This document shows, piece after piece, positions 16,374 through 25,421 of a DNA stretch of 64,000 nt (position 1 is the first letter of the stretch; each line of letters opens with the position of its first letter). The notes beneath the pieces are model-generated. The model ran no database searches, was not told where the DNA came from, and saw only the letters and a list, made by a program, of their open reading frames with translations. Origin of the DNA: Asanoa iriomotensis (GTDB taxonomy: Bacteria > Actinomycetota > Actinomycetes > Mycobacteriales > Micromonosporaceae); NCBI RefSeq assembly GCF_016862515.1, contig NZ_BONC01000011.1, positions 1 to 64,000 of the forward strand, given 5' to 3'. The position numbers and the translations under genes were made by a program.

Positions 16374-16403
16374 AAGCTTCTTCTAGCCAGTGAGCCTGAC
16401 GAG

Positions 16404-18068
16404 TCAGCTCGTCCTGACCGATCCGTTGACCTTGCTGTCCCGCACGGTGGCGCCGATGGCGTCCACCCCGCCGTTGACCCTGCTCTCCACGATCGACACC
16501 ACGGAGGCGTCGGTCGCGGTGACCCCGCCGTTGAGGGTCGAGTTGAAGGCGATCAGACCGGCACCCGGCGCGACCTTGGTCGCCCCGTTGACGGTCGCCC
16601 CGTCCAGGCAGGTGATGCCGGACGTGATGTCGAGCCCGCCGTTCTGCCGGTCGGTCAGCACGGTGGTGCAGGCCGGGTAGCTGGGCTGGGTCTGCACGTT
16701 CAGCTCATCGAACGCCACGGCCCGCGCGTTGTTGGTACGCGGGTCGTCCAGCTTGAGGACGTCGAAGCCCTTCTGGATGTCGTTCGAGTAGATGTATCCA
16801 TTGTGGTAGTACGTCGACCACGCCCCACCGGTGATGTTGCGGGTGTCCGAGAGCGGGCCCCGCTCCCAGAAGGCGATCTCGACCGGGTTCGACGAGTCGG
16901 TGAAGTCCCAGACCGAGACGCCGCCCTGGTACCACGCCTGGACCATGATGTCGCGGCCCATCGCCGGGATCAGCGAGCCGTTGTGCGCGACGCAGTTCTC
17001 CCGAGTGGTGTTCAGCCGCGGGATCTTGAAGTAGCTCCGGAAGACCAGCTCGCGGTCGGCACCGGAGCCGACGATGTCGTAGATCGCGTCGGCGCCCTGG
17101 TTGGGCCGGTGGTTGCCGGAGCAGATCGCGCCGCTGCCGCCGCCGAGCTCGTCGGTGAAGACGACCTTGGTGCCGGCGTTGTTGAAGGTCGCCGAGTGCC
17201 AGAACGCGAAGTTCGTGTCCCGGACCTGGCTGATGATCACCGGGTTCTCCGGGTCGGAGATGTCCATCAGGACGCCGTCACCCATGCAGGCGCCGGCGGC
17301 CAGGTCCAGCTCCGGGTAAACGGTGATGTCGTGGCAACCGCTGGTGTTGGTGTTGCCGGCGGTACCCGGGAAGAGGACCGGGGTTGCCACCACAGCGGCG
17401 CCGGTGGGGTCGTCCAGCGGCACCTTGATGATCGAGATCTTGTCGTGCGGCGTCTTGCAGTAGAACGCCGTGCTGGACGGGCTGTACGACTGGATGTAGA
17501 CGTAGACGCTCTTGCCGTCCTTGCTCGGCACCAGCGTCTGGGTGTGCGAGCCGCAGTCGGTGCGGACCGACTTGATGTACCGCGGGTTCGCCTTGTCGCT
17601 GATGTCGAAGATCCGGATGCCCTCCCAGGAGCTTTCCTGGGACGAGGATCCGCTCGTGCTGTTGCACGAGTCGTCGCTGCGCACCGAGTCGACCGCGAAG
17701 ACCAGCAGGTCACCGAAGACCGACGGGTCGCCCTGCGAACCGGGGCAGATCACCTGGCTGACGACCTGCGGCGAGGCCGGGTTGCTGACATCGAGCGTGG
17801 TGAACCCGTTGTAGTTGCCGGAGAAGACGTAGTTCCCCTGGAACGCCAGGTCCGAGTTGAGCGCCGCCTCGGTGTTGAACGAACCGACCTTCGGTACGTT
17901 GGCGAGCTGCTGGAGGTTGGGGCTGCTGGCGATCTCGTCGACGCCGGGAATGGTGTTCTCGGCACCGCTCGCCGGCGACGCAGCCACGGCAGTGAGTAGC
18001 AGGGCGCCCGCGGCGGCCAGGCTGAAAGCCCGCAGCCGTCGTGACCCTCGTGGGGTGGATTCGGACAT
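16404..18068 (-). CDS. Secreted LVIVD-repeat protein with C-terminal beta-solenoid-like tail
   Basis: A 554-residue exported protein. The signal peptide runs MSESTPRGSRRLRAFSLAA and ends near ASPASGAEN. The body contains beta-propeller LVIVD-type repeats (VFSGNYNGFTTLDVSNPASPQVVSQV; GIRIFDISDKANPRYIKSV; GVLMDISDPENPVIISQV; VWDFTDSSNPVEIAFWERG). The last ~70 residues change character: short repeats with VNG or LNG roughly every 20 residues, as in parallel beta-solenoids. Cysteines are frequent, fitting an extracytoplasmic, disulfide-bonded protein. The start at 18068 was chosen because the signal peptide begins there, with GAAGGG upstream. Function is unknown; surface binding is likely. Confidence 0.85.
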   Translation of the reverse strand: MSESTPRGSRRLRAFSLAAAGALLLTAVAASPASGAENTIPGVDEIASSPNLQQLANVPKVGSFNTEAALNSDLAFQGNYVFSGNYNGFTTLDVSNPASPQVVSQVICPGSQGDPSVFGDLLVFAVDSVRSDDSCNSTSGSSSQESSWEGIRIFDISDKANPRYIKSVRTDCGSHTQTLVPSKDGKSVYVYIQSYSPSSTAFYCKTPHDKISIIKVPLDDPTGAAVVATPVLFPGTAGNTNTSGCHDITVYPELDLAAGACMGDGVLMDISDPENPVIISQVRDTNFAFWHSATFNNAGTKVVFTDELGGGSGAICSGNHRPNQGADAIYDIVGSGADRELVFRSYFKIPRLNTTRENCVAHNGSLIPAMGRDIMVQAWYQGGVSVWDFTDSSNPVEIAFWERGPLSDTRNITGGAWSTYYHNGYIYSNDIQKGFDVLKLDDPRTNNARAVAFDELNVQTQPSYPACTTVLTDRQNGGLDITSGITCLDGATVNGATKVAPGAGLIAFNSTLNGGVTATDASVVSIVESRVNGGVDAIGATVRDSKVNGSVRTS

Positions 18069-18303
18069 GTAGCGACACCCTTCGTTCAGGGAGCTGAGCT
18101 GAGTAGCGGGACGATAACCTGCGATAGGGGTCACAAATCTCCCTGCCGGCGGTAACGGTTCAGCAACTAGAGCGGTATCTTGGCGGCACAAATTGCCGCA
18201 GGTGGGGTCACTGGGTCATTTCGCGGAGCCCGCCCCTCCCGTCGCAGCTCATGCCCGCGTTAACATCCCGGCCAGCCTCCGGGACGACGGCGGGAGTCGA
18301 GTT

Positions 18304-19029
18304 GTGTTAGGCGTACGGATCCGTGCCCTTTTCGGGCGTTCGCGGGCGATTGTGTTGATCGAACTGGCGATCCTCGCGGTGCTGGCCGCTGGCGTCGCGG
18401 TGGCCATCTGGTGGCCCGACGGCGATCCGAAAACGGCGACGAACGCGGCCGCGCCGGAGTCCCTCGACCTGCCAGGGCTGCCGGACTCCACCGCGCCGGT
18501 GCTGATGCCCGGCCGCCCCGGCGAGCCGGCGAAGACGGCCCAGGCGAACGAGGTGTCGCCGATTCCCCGCCAGCCGCACAACGACGCCGACGTCCGCTTC
18601 GTCACGATGATGATCCCGCACCATGAGCAGGCACTCGTGATGGCCAAGCTGGTGGCGGACCACGGCGAGAATCCGAAGCTCAAGCTCATCGCCGATCGGA
18701 TCCTGGCCGCCCAGGAGCCCGAGATCAAGACGATGGAGACCTGGCTGGCGGACCGCGGCCTCAACCGGAACTCCGGCGGTGGCCACCAGCACCCCATGTC
18801 CGGCATGCAGTCGGCCGAGGCGCTGAACCGGCTGACCGCCGCCGGCGGTGCCGAGTTCGACCGGATGTTCGTCGACATGATGACCGCGCATCACCAGGGC
18901 GCCATCGACATGGCCGACGAGGTTCTGGGGCTCGGCGCCGACGTCATCGTCAACGAGATGGCCAGCGACGTCGTCGTCGAGCAGCAGGCCGAGATCAACC
19001 GGATGCGGGAGGCGCTCGCCACGAAGTAG
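18304..19029 (+). CDS. DUF305 protein with N-terminal membrane anchor
   Basis: A 241-residue protein. One membrane segment (VLIELAILAVLAAGVAVAIWW, about 16-36) is followed by a ~55-residue linker and a DUF305 four-helix domain, marked by FVTMMIPHHEQALVMAKLVADHG and FVDMMTAHHQGAIDMADEVL. The paired HH motifs and many Met residues resemble copper-binding proteins, and DUF305 members are often linked to copper handling; that is inference here. GTG 18304 has a GGGAG site upstream. It is divergent from the LVIVD gene. Confidence 0.87.
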   Translation: MLGVRIRALFGRSRAIVLIELAILAVLAAGVAVAIWWPDGDPKTATNAAAPESLDLPGLPDSTAPVLMPGRPGEPAKTAQANEVSPIPRQPHNDADVRFVTMMIPHHEQALVMAKLVADHGENPKLKLIADRILAAQEPEIKTMETWLADRGLNRNSGGGHQHPMSGMQSAEALNRLTAAGGAEFDRMFVDMMTAHHQGAIDMADEVLGLGADVIVNEMASDVVVEQQAEINRMREALATK

Positions 19030-19247
19030 GCCCCGGCCGCTGTCCTGGCAGCCGTCCGCGCGACGGACCCGCACCTGCTGGAGCCGCCGCAACGGCAACG
19101 CAGCAACACCTCGCTGACACCGAGCGGCAGTGGGCGGACTTCACTGTGGACGGTCCTGAGGCGACGCGGGTCGCCAGCGAACCGGACCTGTCCCGATGTT
19201 GACGACACCCTGGCCGGCGGCGTGCGACGAGGTGCGCATCGCCGAAA
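19030..19247. other. Intergenic region without a credible gene
   Basis: After the DUF305 stop I see no start plus ribosome site. A short open stretch near 19095-19200 could encode QWADFTVDGPEATRVASEPD with a stop at the end; it looks like a worn fragment of a coding sequence but is too short to assign. Confidence 0.4.
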
Positions 19248-19288
19248 CCGGCTCGCCGCCCGGCCCCGTGGTCCGAGCGGCGAGCCGG
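19248..19288 (-). terminator. Terminator after the DUF2089/SHOCT operon
   Basis: CCGGCTCGCCGC (19248-19259) and GCGGCGAGCCGG (19277-19288) form a perfect 12-bp stem with a 17-nt loop, followed on the minus strand by TTT. It lies just beyond the stop at 19295. Confidence 0.8.
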
Positions 19289-19294
19289 CGGCGG

Positions 19295-19714
19295 TCACTC
19301 GCAGAAGACCTGGACCTTGGCGTCGGGCTGGTCGACGTCGACCGTGATGTCGTCGAGGTGCTCGACGAGCTCCTCGATGTGCTGCGGCTTGAGCTGGGTG
19401 AGGTCGATCGGCACGCCGGAGCGGGCCAGCTCGGCGTTGGCGTGGGCGAGCGCCTGCGGCGGGATCAGGCTCGTGAGCCGCACGCCGGCGCGCAGCAGCT
19501 GGATGGGCACCCGGACGTTGACCCGACCCGGGCCGTCGCCGCCGAAGTTGTCGGTGGAGCTCACCACCACGCGCAGGTATTTGGGCCGCGGCTTCGGGCC
19601 CGGCGGCGTCTCGGGTTGCTCCCGGGTGACGGCGTCGATCAGCCGCTCGGCCTCGTCCGCCGTGATCTTGCCCTCGGCCAGCATCTGCAGGATCTGGCGG
19701 CGCTGTTCGTTCAT
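19295..19714 (-). CDS. SHOCT-like protein with C-terminal sheet domain
   Basis: A 139-residue protein. The first ~30 residues (EQRRQILQMLAEGKITADEAERLIDAV) are a SHOCT-type short helical motif. A linker leads to VNVRVPIQLLRAGVRLTSLIPPQA and a final QVFCE. SHOCT proteins often pair with DUF2089 regulators and membrane proteins in envelope-stress units. GGGGAG lies before the ATG. It is the third gene of the operon that begins at 20393. Confidence 0.8.
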   Translation of the reverse strand: MNEQRRQILQMLAEGKITADEAERLIDAVTREQPETPPGPKPRPKYLRVVVSSTDNFGGDGPGRVNVRVPIQLLRAGVRLTSLIPPQALAHANAELARSGVPIDLTQLKPQHIEELVEHLDDITVDVDQPDAKVQVFCE

Positions 19715-19734
19715 CGTTGCTCTCCCCGTCTGAC

Positions 19735-19995
19735 TCATCTGACGCTTACCAGCACGGCCGTGCGGCCCTGCTCGATCTCGATCCGGGTGCCGCGCAGCGC
19801 GCCCAGCACCGACCCGGTGCCGCGCAGCGCGCCGACCGGACTGATCCGGAAGACGACGCAGGCGACGAGCCCGGCCACCATCGCGAGCAGCAGCACCGGC
19901 GACAGCACCAGCAGCACCGGCAGGACCGGCACGTAGAGCCGGAGCCAACGGCCGTTGCGGCGGCGACTGCGCACGGTCACCAGTTGCGGGATCAT
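19735..19995 (-). CDS. Small single-pass membrane protein
   Basis: An 86-residue protein with a basic N-terminus (VRSRRRNGRWLRLYV) and one long hydrophobic stretch (about 21-50, possibly two passes). The tail has two similar ALRGT segments. It overlaps the DUF2089 gene by four bases (ATGA), so it is probably the membrane partner of that regulator. Function unknown. Confidence 0.78.
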   Translation of the reverse strand: MIPQLVTVRSRRRNGRWLRLYVPVLPVLLVLSPVLLLAMVAGLVACVVFRISPVGALRGTGSVLGALRGTRIEIEQGRTAVLVSVR

Positions 19996-20393
19996 CGGGT
20001 CCTCCCCAGCTCCTCCAGCGCCTCGTCGACGCTGATCTCCCCACGCCGCAGGCGGTCGACCACGTCGGCACCCGTGGGCGCCGGGTCGGTGTCGACGAAG
20101 TCGAGCTGCTCGGCGATGCGGTTGAGCCGGGCCTTGATCGTCGGGTAGCTCACCCCGAAGATCCGCTCCATCTCCTTGATCGAGCCGTGCGACCGCACGA
20201 ACGCGGCGACGAACACCTGGTCGTCGACGCCGAGCGCGGCCAGTTGCGGCGGCTCGAACGAACCCTCGACCGCGACGCCGCTGCCGGCGAGCCGGACCCG
20301 CTCGACCACGAACGGCTGCCCGCGGGTCAGGTCCGTCAGCTCCTGCCAGTCCACCGTCGTCTCCCTACTCTCAGCGACGTACTCACGATTCAT
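19992..20393 (-). CDS. DUF2089 family putative transcriptional regulator
   Basis: A 133-residue protein with a DUF2089 core: FVAAFVRSHGSIKEMERIFGVSYPTIKARLNRIAEQL is a helix-turn-helix (about residues 64-98), and the end GADVVDRLRRGEISVDEALEELGRTR is a second SHOCT-like helix pair. It lacks the zinc ribbon found in some DUF2089 proteins. It heads a three-gene operon, divergent from a DrrA-type ATPase over a very AT-rich stretch that may hold its own binding sites. Confidence 0.85.
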   Translation of the reverse strand: MNREYVAESRETTVDWQELTDLTRGQPFVVERVRLAGSGVAVEGSFEPPQLAALGVDDQVFVAAFVRSHGSIKEMERIFGVSYPTIKARLNRIAEQLDFVDTDPAPTGADVVDRLRRGEISVDEALEELGRTR

Positions 20394-20537
20394 TTGTATC
20401 TTCAGTTTTTCAAGCTGTCAATGCTCAAACCTTGATTTTCTTAATTCGATCTTCAAAGACCCTGATCTGGGTACGTGACAGGGGTCGTGTCAGCAGCGTG
20501 TCAGGGCGGTGGCGGCCGGGCCGCCGACAGTAGGCGC
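20394..20537. promoter_or_regulatory. AT-rich divergent control region
   Basis: Bases 20394-20460 are markedly AT-rich for this genome and contain repeated CTTCA/TTCAA words and a TCAAG...CTTGA inverted pair. GACAGT (20526-20531) six bases before the ATG at 20538 is a leaderless -10 for the exporter genes. The region probably controls both the DUF2089 operon and the exporter. Confidence 0.5.
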
Positions 20538-21482
20538 ATGACAAGCTCAGCGATCGCGGCCACGGGGCTGCGGAAGGCGTACCAGGACAAGATCGTCCTC
20601 GACGGGATCGACCTCGAGGTGGCCGCGGGGACGATCTTCTCGCTGCTCGGCCCCAACGGTGCCGGCAAGACGACGACGGTCAACGTGCTGACCACGTTGA
20701 TGAAGGCCGATGCGGGCACGGTACGCGTCGCGGGTCACGACGTGGCGACCGACACCAAGGCCGTCCGGGCGGCGATCGGGGTCACCGGCCAGTTCGCCGC
20801 GGTCGACGACCTGCTCACCGGGCGCGAGAACCTCAAACTGATGACCGACCTCAAGGGCCTGCGCGGCGACGAGGGCAAGCGGGTCGTCGCCGACCTGCTG
20901 GAGCGGTTCGACCTCACCGGGTCGGCGGACAAGATGGCGGCCACGTACTCCGGCGGCATGCGCCGCAAGCTGGACCTGGCGATGACCCTGGTCGGCAGGC
21001 CCAGCATCATCTTCCTCGACGAGCCCACGACCGGCCTCGACCCGCGCAGCCGCCGGACGATGTGGGAGATCATCCGCCAGCTCGTCACCGACGGCGTGAC
21101 CATCTTCCTGACCACGCAGTACCTGGACGAGGCCGACCGGCTCGCCGACCGGATCGCGGTGCTCGACCAGGGCACGATCGTCGCACAGGGCACCCCGGCC
21201 GAGCTCAAGAGCCAGATCGGCGGCAGCCACGTCCGGCTCCGGTTCGCCGGCGACGCCGAGATCGAGGCCGCGCGGCGGATCCTGACCGGCACCACCACCG
21301 ACGCCGAGGACGACCTCGTGCTGCGGGTCCCCAGCGACGGCGGCGCGAAGTCGGTGCGCACCCTGCTCGCCCAGCTCGACGCCCATTCCATCGAGGTCGA
21401 GGAGTTCTCGGTGCACACGCCGGACCTCGACGACGTCTTCCTCGCCCTGACCGGCCGCACCAGCGAAAAGGTGAACGCGTGA
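20538..21482 (+). CDS. DrrA-type ABC transporter ATP-binding protein
   Basis: A 314-residue ATPase of the daunorubicin-resistance (DrrA) family, powering export of hydrophobic compounds with the permease that follows. Walker A GPNGAGKTTT (about residue 40), signature TYSGGMRRKLDLAMTL, Walker B IIFLDEPTTGLDPRSR, and the family C-terminal EEFSVHTPDLDDVFLALTGR are all present. The start is the ATG at 20538 rather than an upstream GTG. Its stop overlaps the permease start by one base (TGATG). Confidence 0.92.
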   Translation: MTSSAIAATGLRKAYQDKIVLDGIDLEVAAGTIFSLLGPNGAGKTTTVNVLTTLMKADAGTVRVAGHDVATDTKAVRAAIGVTGQFAAVDDLLTGRENLKLMTDLKGLRGDEGKRVVADLLERFDLTGSADKMAATYSGGMRRKLDLAMTLVGRPSIIFLDEPTTGLDPRSRRTMWEIIRQLVTDGVTIFLTTQYLDEADRLADRIAVLDQGTIVAQGTPAELKSQIGGSHVRLRFAGDAEIEAARRILTGTTTDAEDDLVLRVPSDGGAKSVRTLLAQLDAHSIEVEEFSVHTPDLDDVFLALTGRTSEKVNA

Positions 21483-22222
21483 TGAGCAGTGCCACGACCA
21501 TGCTCGGTCGCAACTTCAAGCACACCCTCCGGAACCCCGTCGCGATCTTCAACGGCGTGCTGTTCCCCATCGTGCTCATGCTGATGTTCGTCTACGTCAT
21601 CGGCGGCGCGTTCGACATCGCCGGCGACTACGTCGACTACATCACCCCCGGAATGATCATCCTGACGATCTGCTACGGCCTGTCCGGGACGGCGCTGGCG
21701 GTCAACTCCGACATGACCAAGGGCATCATCAACCGGTTCAAGGTCATGGACATCTCCCGCAGCGCGGTCCTGTCGGCCCACGTCGCCGCCAGCGTGCTCC
21801 GCTCGCTGATCGCGATCGCGGTCCTCGTCGGCGTCGCGCTGATCATGGGGTTCCGGCCGGCCGCGAGCTTCCCCGACTGGCTCGGCGTGATCGGCCTGGT
21901 CGTCCTGGTCACCTTCGCCACCAGCTGGTTCACCGTCGCCCTCGGCCTGGCCGCCAAGACGCCGGAATCCGCCGGTCTGATCTCCGTGCCGCTGGTGATG
22001 CTCCCGTTCCTGAGCAGCGCGATCGTCCCCGCCGAGACGATGGCGGCCGGCGTGCGGCAGTTCGCCGACTACCAGCCGTTCACACCGATCATCGAAACCC
22101 TGCGCGGGCTGCTGAACGGCACGCCGTCAGGCGGGGACGCGATCGCGGCCATCGCCTGGAGCGCCGGCATCGCCCTGGTCGGCTACGTCTGGGCCCTGTC
22201 CACCTTCAAGAAGCGCGCCTGA
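21482..22222 (+). CDS. ABC-2 type exporter permease (DrrB-like)
   Basis: A 246-residue integral membrane protein with about six helices. RNFKHTLRNPVAIFNGVLFPIVLMLMFVYVIGGAF at the N-terminus and the LVMLPFLSSAIVPAETMAAGVRQFADYQPFTPIIETLRGLL segment are typical of DrrB/ABC-2 permeases. It forms a transporter with the ATPase upstream. The substrate is not told by sequence. It is convergent with the AfsR-like gene, 3 bp apart. Confidence 0.92.
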   Translation: MSSATTMLGRNFKHTLRNPVAIFNGVLFPIVLMLMFVYVIGGAFDIAGDYVDYITPGMIILTICYGLSGTALAVNSDMTKGIINRFKVMDISRSAVLSAHVAASVLRSLIAIAVLVGVALIMGFRPAASFPDWLGVIGLVVLVTFATSWFTVALGLAAKTPESAGLISVPLVMLPFLSSAIVPAETMAAGVRQFADYQPFTPIIETLRGLLNGTPSGGDAIAAIAWSAGIALVGYVWALSTFKKRA

Positions 22223-22224
22223 CC

Positions 22225-25200
22225 TCAGTTGGCGAGCGCCGCCTCGACCAACTGGGCCGGACTCGAACCCGCACCCTCCTGCGACACCTCGGCGAACCGT
22301 TCCTCGCCGAGGTGTCGCCGCGCGTCCCGCTCGATCCTGGTCGCGTCGGGGTTGCCGCGGTCCGGCAGCCCGCGCACGCCGAGGCTGGCCGCGAGCAGCC
22401 GGGCCGCCTGCTCGTAGTGGTCGTGCCGGACCGCGAAGTCCGCGACGCCGACCAGCGCCTGGGCGATCATGGGTGCGTAGCCCGCCTCGGACGCCGCCTG
22501 CCACGCCGCCAGCCGGTGGGAACGCGCCTCGCGGAGGTCGTCGGCCAGGTAGCCCAGCATGTCGTGGATGCCGGCCCGGATGTGCGCCTCCTGGGCTTCG
22601 TCACCGAGCAGGGCGGTCGCGATGCCGAGCTGGTGGCGCGCCTCGGCGACCTCTCCGACCCAGCGTGCGAGCTCCGCCTTGGCCAGCGCCAGCTCGAGCA
22701 GGGCGTGCGGCCAGGTGACCCCTTCGGCGCGCAGCTCCGCCTCGGCGATGGCGGCGGCGCTGGCGTCCCGGTCGCCGAGCAGCCAGTGGAGCAGGGCCTG
22801 CTGGGTCCGCAGCCGGATGACGTCCTCGACGGCGCCGACCTCGGTGACGACCGTGACCGCCTGCTCGTAGCGCTCGACCGCCCCGGCGAGATCACCGCGC
22901 AGGGCGAGCTGGCCGCCCAGCTCGGACAGGACGATGGACATGCCGAACCGTTCGCCGAGGGTACGGAACTCGGCGAGCGCCTGCTCCAGGTTGTTTTCGG
23001 CCTCCGGGCCCGCCTGGCCGAGCATGATGCGCATCTTGCCGGTCTGGAAGCGGGCGAGTGCGCGTACCCACGGATCTTCGTTGTCCAGCACCGACTCGAA
23101 CGCGGTGACCGCGGCGGCCGGCTCGCGCAGCAGGCGTTCCAGGGCGTCGACCAGGCGCAGCAAGGGGTTGCGGTGCGCGGACTGCTGGCTGAACTGGTGT
23201 GCTTTGTGGATCCACTCCGCGCCCAGGTGCTCGTCGCCGCGGCCGGAGGTCACGAAGAGCACGACCATGCCGTACGCCATGGCCCGCACCTCGTCGGTCA
23301 CCTCACCGGGGACCTTCGTGGCCGCGAGCATCAGCTCGATGCCTTCGGCCCGGCGCCCGCCGAGCCACCAGTACCAGCCGGCGGCGCCGGCCAGCCGCAT
23401 CGCCGATTGGGCGTCACCGGCGGCGATCGCACCCCGCATGGCGGCGCTGATGTTGTCGTGTTCGGCTTCGAGGGTTTCGAGCCAGGCCAACTGCTCGGCG
23501 CGGCGCAGGTGCGGCTCCGCGGTCTCGGTGAGCTGGACGACGTAATCGAGGTGCGCCCGGGCCGCCTGCTCCGACTCCCCCGCTTCGGCGAGCCGGTCCG
23601 CGGCGTACTCCTTGATGGTGCTGATCATCCGGTAGCGACCGTCACCCCCGGTGACGAGCAGCGACTTCTCGGCGAGCGAGGTGAGGTGTTGCTCGCACTG
23701 CTCGCCGCCGCAGACCGCTTCGGCCGCCTCCAGGCTGGCGCCGCCGGAGAACACGGAGAGCCGGCGCAGGACGGATTTCTCTTCGTCGGTGAGCAGCTCC
23801 CAGCTCCAGTCGACGACGGCGCGCAACGTCTTGTGGCGCGGCAGGGCGGTGCGGCTGCCGCTGGTCAGCAGGCGGAAGCGGTCATCGAGGCGGTTGGCGA
23901 GCTGGTCGATCGTCATGGTGCGCAGGCGGGCGGCGGCCAGCTCGATCGCGAGCGGCATACCGTCGAGGGCGCGGCAGACCCGCACCATGGTCTGCTCGTC
24001 GTCGCCCAGCTCCTTGCGCACGGCGCCGGCCCGGTCGCGCAGCAGCCGGACGGCCGTGGTCTCGACGTCCAACGGCTCGACCTGCCAGAGGGCCTCGCCG
24101 GTGATGCCGAGCGGCTCCCGGCTGGTCGCCAGGATCCGCAGGCGGCGGCATTCGCCCAGCACCCGCTCGGCGAAGCGGGCCGCGGCGTCGATCACGTGCT
24201 CGCAGTTGTCGAGGATGAGGAGGGCCTCACGGTCCCGGATCGCGGCGATCAGGGCGTCGGTGGGCTCGGCACTGGGGCCGGCGCCGAGCAGGGCGTCCCT
24301 CAACCCGAGGGCGGCGAGGGTCGCCTGCGCGATGTCACCTTCGGTGGGTGCGAGCTCGACCAGCCAGACCCCATCCGGAAGATCGGCGACGAGGGTACGG
24401 GCGGTCTCCGTCGCGAGCCTGGTCTTGCCGGACCCGCCGGGACCGATGAGGGTGGTCAGTCGATGGTCGGCGACGAGCTTCCTGACCTCGGCGACGTCGG
24501 CGTCGCGGCCGACGAAGCTGGTGAGCTCTTCCCTGACGTTGGTCTTGCGACCCTCCTGGCGGCGGGCGCCCAACTCGCCGCGCAGGAGTGCTACGTGCAG
24601 GGCCGCCAGCTCCGGTGAGGGATCGACGCCGAGGGCGTCGGCGAGGGCTTCTCTGCTGCGCTCGTAGGTCATGAGGGCATCGGAGTCGCGGCCGGCGGCG
24701 GCCAAGGCACGGATGAGGGCGGCGACGAGGGGCTCGCGCAGGGGGTGTGCGGCGACGGCGTCGGTGAGCTCGGCGAGGACGTCTGGGCCGTTGCCTAGGG
24801 TGACCTCGGCCTCGAACCTGTCCTCCATGGCGGTGAGCCTTAGGCCTTCGAGCCGTGTCACGGCGGCGTCGAAGGCTTCACTGTCGGTGAGCTCGACGTC
24901 CTGCATGGCGGCGCCGCGCCAGAGGCTGAGGGCGTCACGCAGCAGGCTCGCCCGTGCTCTCGTGTCTTCCTGGCGAGCCTTGGCGATGAGCCGCTCGAAC
25001 CGGAGGGCGTCGACGTCGTCGGGGTCGATCGTGAGCCGGTAGCCGCCGGTCTGCCCTTCGACCGCGCCGGGCGGGAGGGCCTTGCGGAGCCTGGAGGCGA
25101 GCCGCTGGAGGGCGTTGGCGGCGTCGGCGGGTGGGTTCTCGCCCCAGATCCAGTCGACCAGGGCGGCCTTGGAAACCGGGCGGCCGGGTTCGAGCGCGAG

Positions 25201-25296
25201 GGCGATCAGCAGCGCGCGGAGACGGGCGCCCGAGACGTCGGCCGGGATGCCGTCGTTCGTGCGCACCTCGAACGACCCAAGCATCGCGACCTGCAC
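22225..25296 (-). CDS. AfsR/SARP-like regulator with BTAD, NB-ARC and TPR regions
   Basis: A 1023-residue regulator. Residues ~1-95 are an OmpR-type winged helix (ARLRALLIALALEPGRPVSKAALVDWIWG), ~95-240 a BTAD domain, and an NB-ARC ATPase follows with P-loop GPGGSGKT (285-292) and LLILDNCEHVIDAAARFAERVL. The C-terminal half is TPR-like helices. Such proteins sense ligands or partners and activate secondary-metabolism or export genes. GTG 25296 was kept as start, though ATG 25284 is also possible. It may act on the adjacent exporter; this is a guess from position. Confidence 0.9.
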   Translation of the reverse strand: MQVAMLGSFEVRTNDGIPADVSGARLRALLIALALEPGRPVSKAALVDWIWGENPPADAANALQRLASRLRKALPPGAVEGQTGGYRLTIDPDDVDALRFERLIAKARQEDTRARASLLRDALSLWRGAAMQDVELTDSEAFDAAVTRLEGLRLTAMEDRFEAEVTLGNGPDVLAELTDAVAAHPLREPLVAALIRALAAAGRDSDALMTYERSREALADALGVDPSPELAALHVALLRGELGARRQEGRKTNVREELTSFVGRDADVAEVRKLVADHRLTTLIGPGGSGKTRLATETARTLVADLPDGVWLVELAPTEGDIAQATLAALGLRDALLGAGPSAEPTDALIAAIRDREALLILDNCEHVIDAAARFAERVLGECRRLRILATSREPLGITGEALWQVEPLDVETTAVRLLRDRAGAVRKELGDDEQTMVRVCRALDGMPLAIELAAARLRTMTIDQLANRLDDRFRLLTSGSRTALPRHKTLRAVVDWSWELLTDEEKSVLRRLSVFSGGASLEAAEAVCGGEQCEQHLTSLAEKSLLVTGGDGRYRMISTIKEYAADRLAEAGESEQAARAHLDYVVQLTETAEPHLRRAEQLAWLETLEAEHDNISAAMRGAIAAGDAQSAMRLAGAAGWYWWLGGRRAEGIELMLAATKVPGEVTDEVRAMAYGMVVLFVTSGRGDEHLGAEWIHKAHQFSQQSAHRNPLLRLVDALERLLREPAAAVTAFESVLDNEDPWVRALARFQTGKMRIMLGQAGPEAENNLEQALAEFRTLGERFGMSIVLSELGGQLALRGDLAGAVERYEQAVTVVTEVGAVEDVIRLRTQQALLHWLLGDRDASAAAIAEAELRAEGVTWPHALLELALAKAELARWVGEVAEARHQLGIATALLGDEAQEAHIRAGIHDMLGYLADDLREARSHRLAAWQAASEAGYAPMIAQALVGVADFAVRHDHYEQAARLLAASLGVRGLPDRGNPDATRIERDARRHLGEERFAEVSQEGAGSSPAQLVEAALAN

Positions 25297-25409
25297 TCAC
25301 TTATCCTGCCACGGGTGGTCGCGTTGGTTGGTTGGCCGTCGTCCCACGACCGGTTCCGCTTCCTCAGCTCCAGTCGACAACGGCGCCTTGGAGACTGCGG
25401 CGGCGGGCC

Positions 25410-25415
25410 TAGGGT
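25410..25415 (+). promoter_or_regulatory. -10 box of a leaderless promoter
   Basis: TAGGGT lies six bases before the GTG at 25422. Confidence 0.45.
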
Positions 25416-25421
25416 TTCGTC

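Noticed and set aside
19095-19200. Small gene after DUF305
   Set aside because: No start codon with ribosome site and no recognisable domain; possibly a relic.
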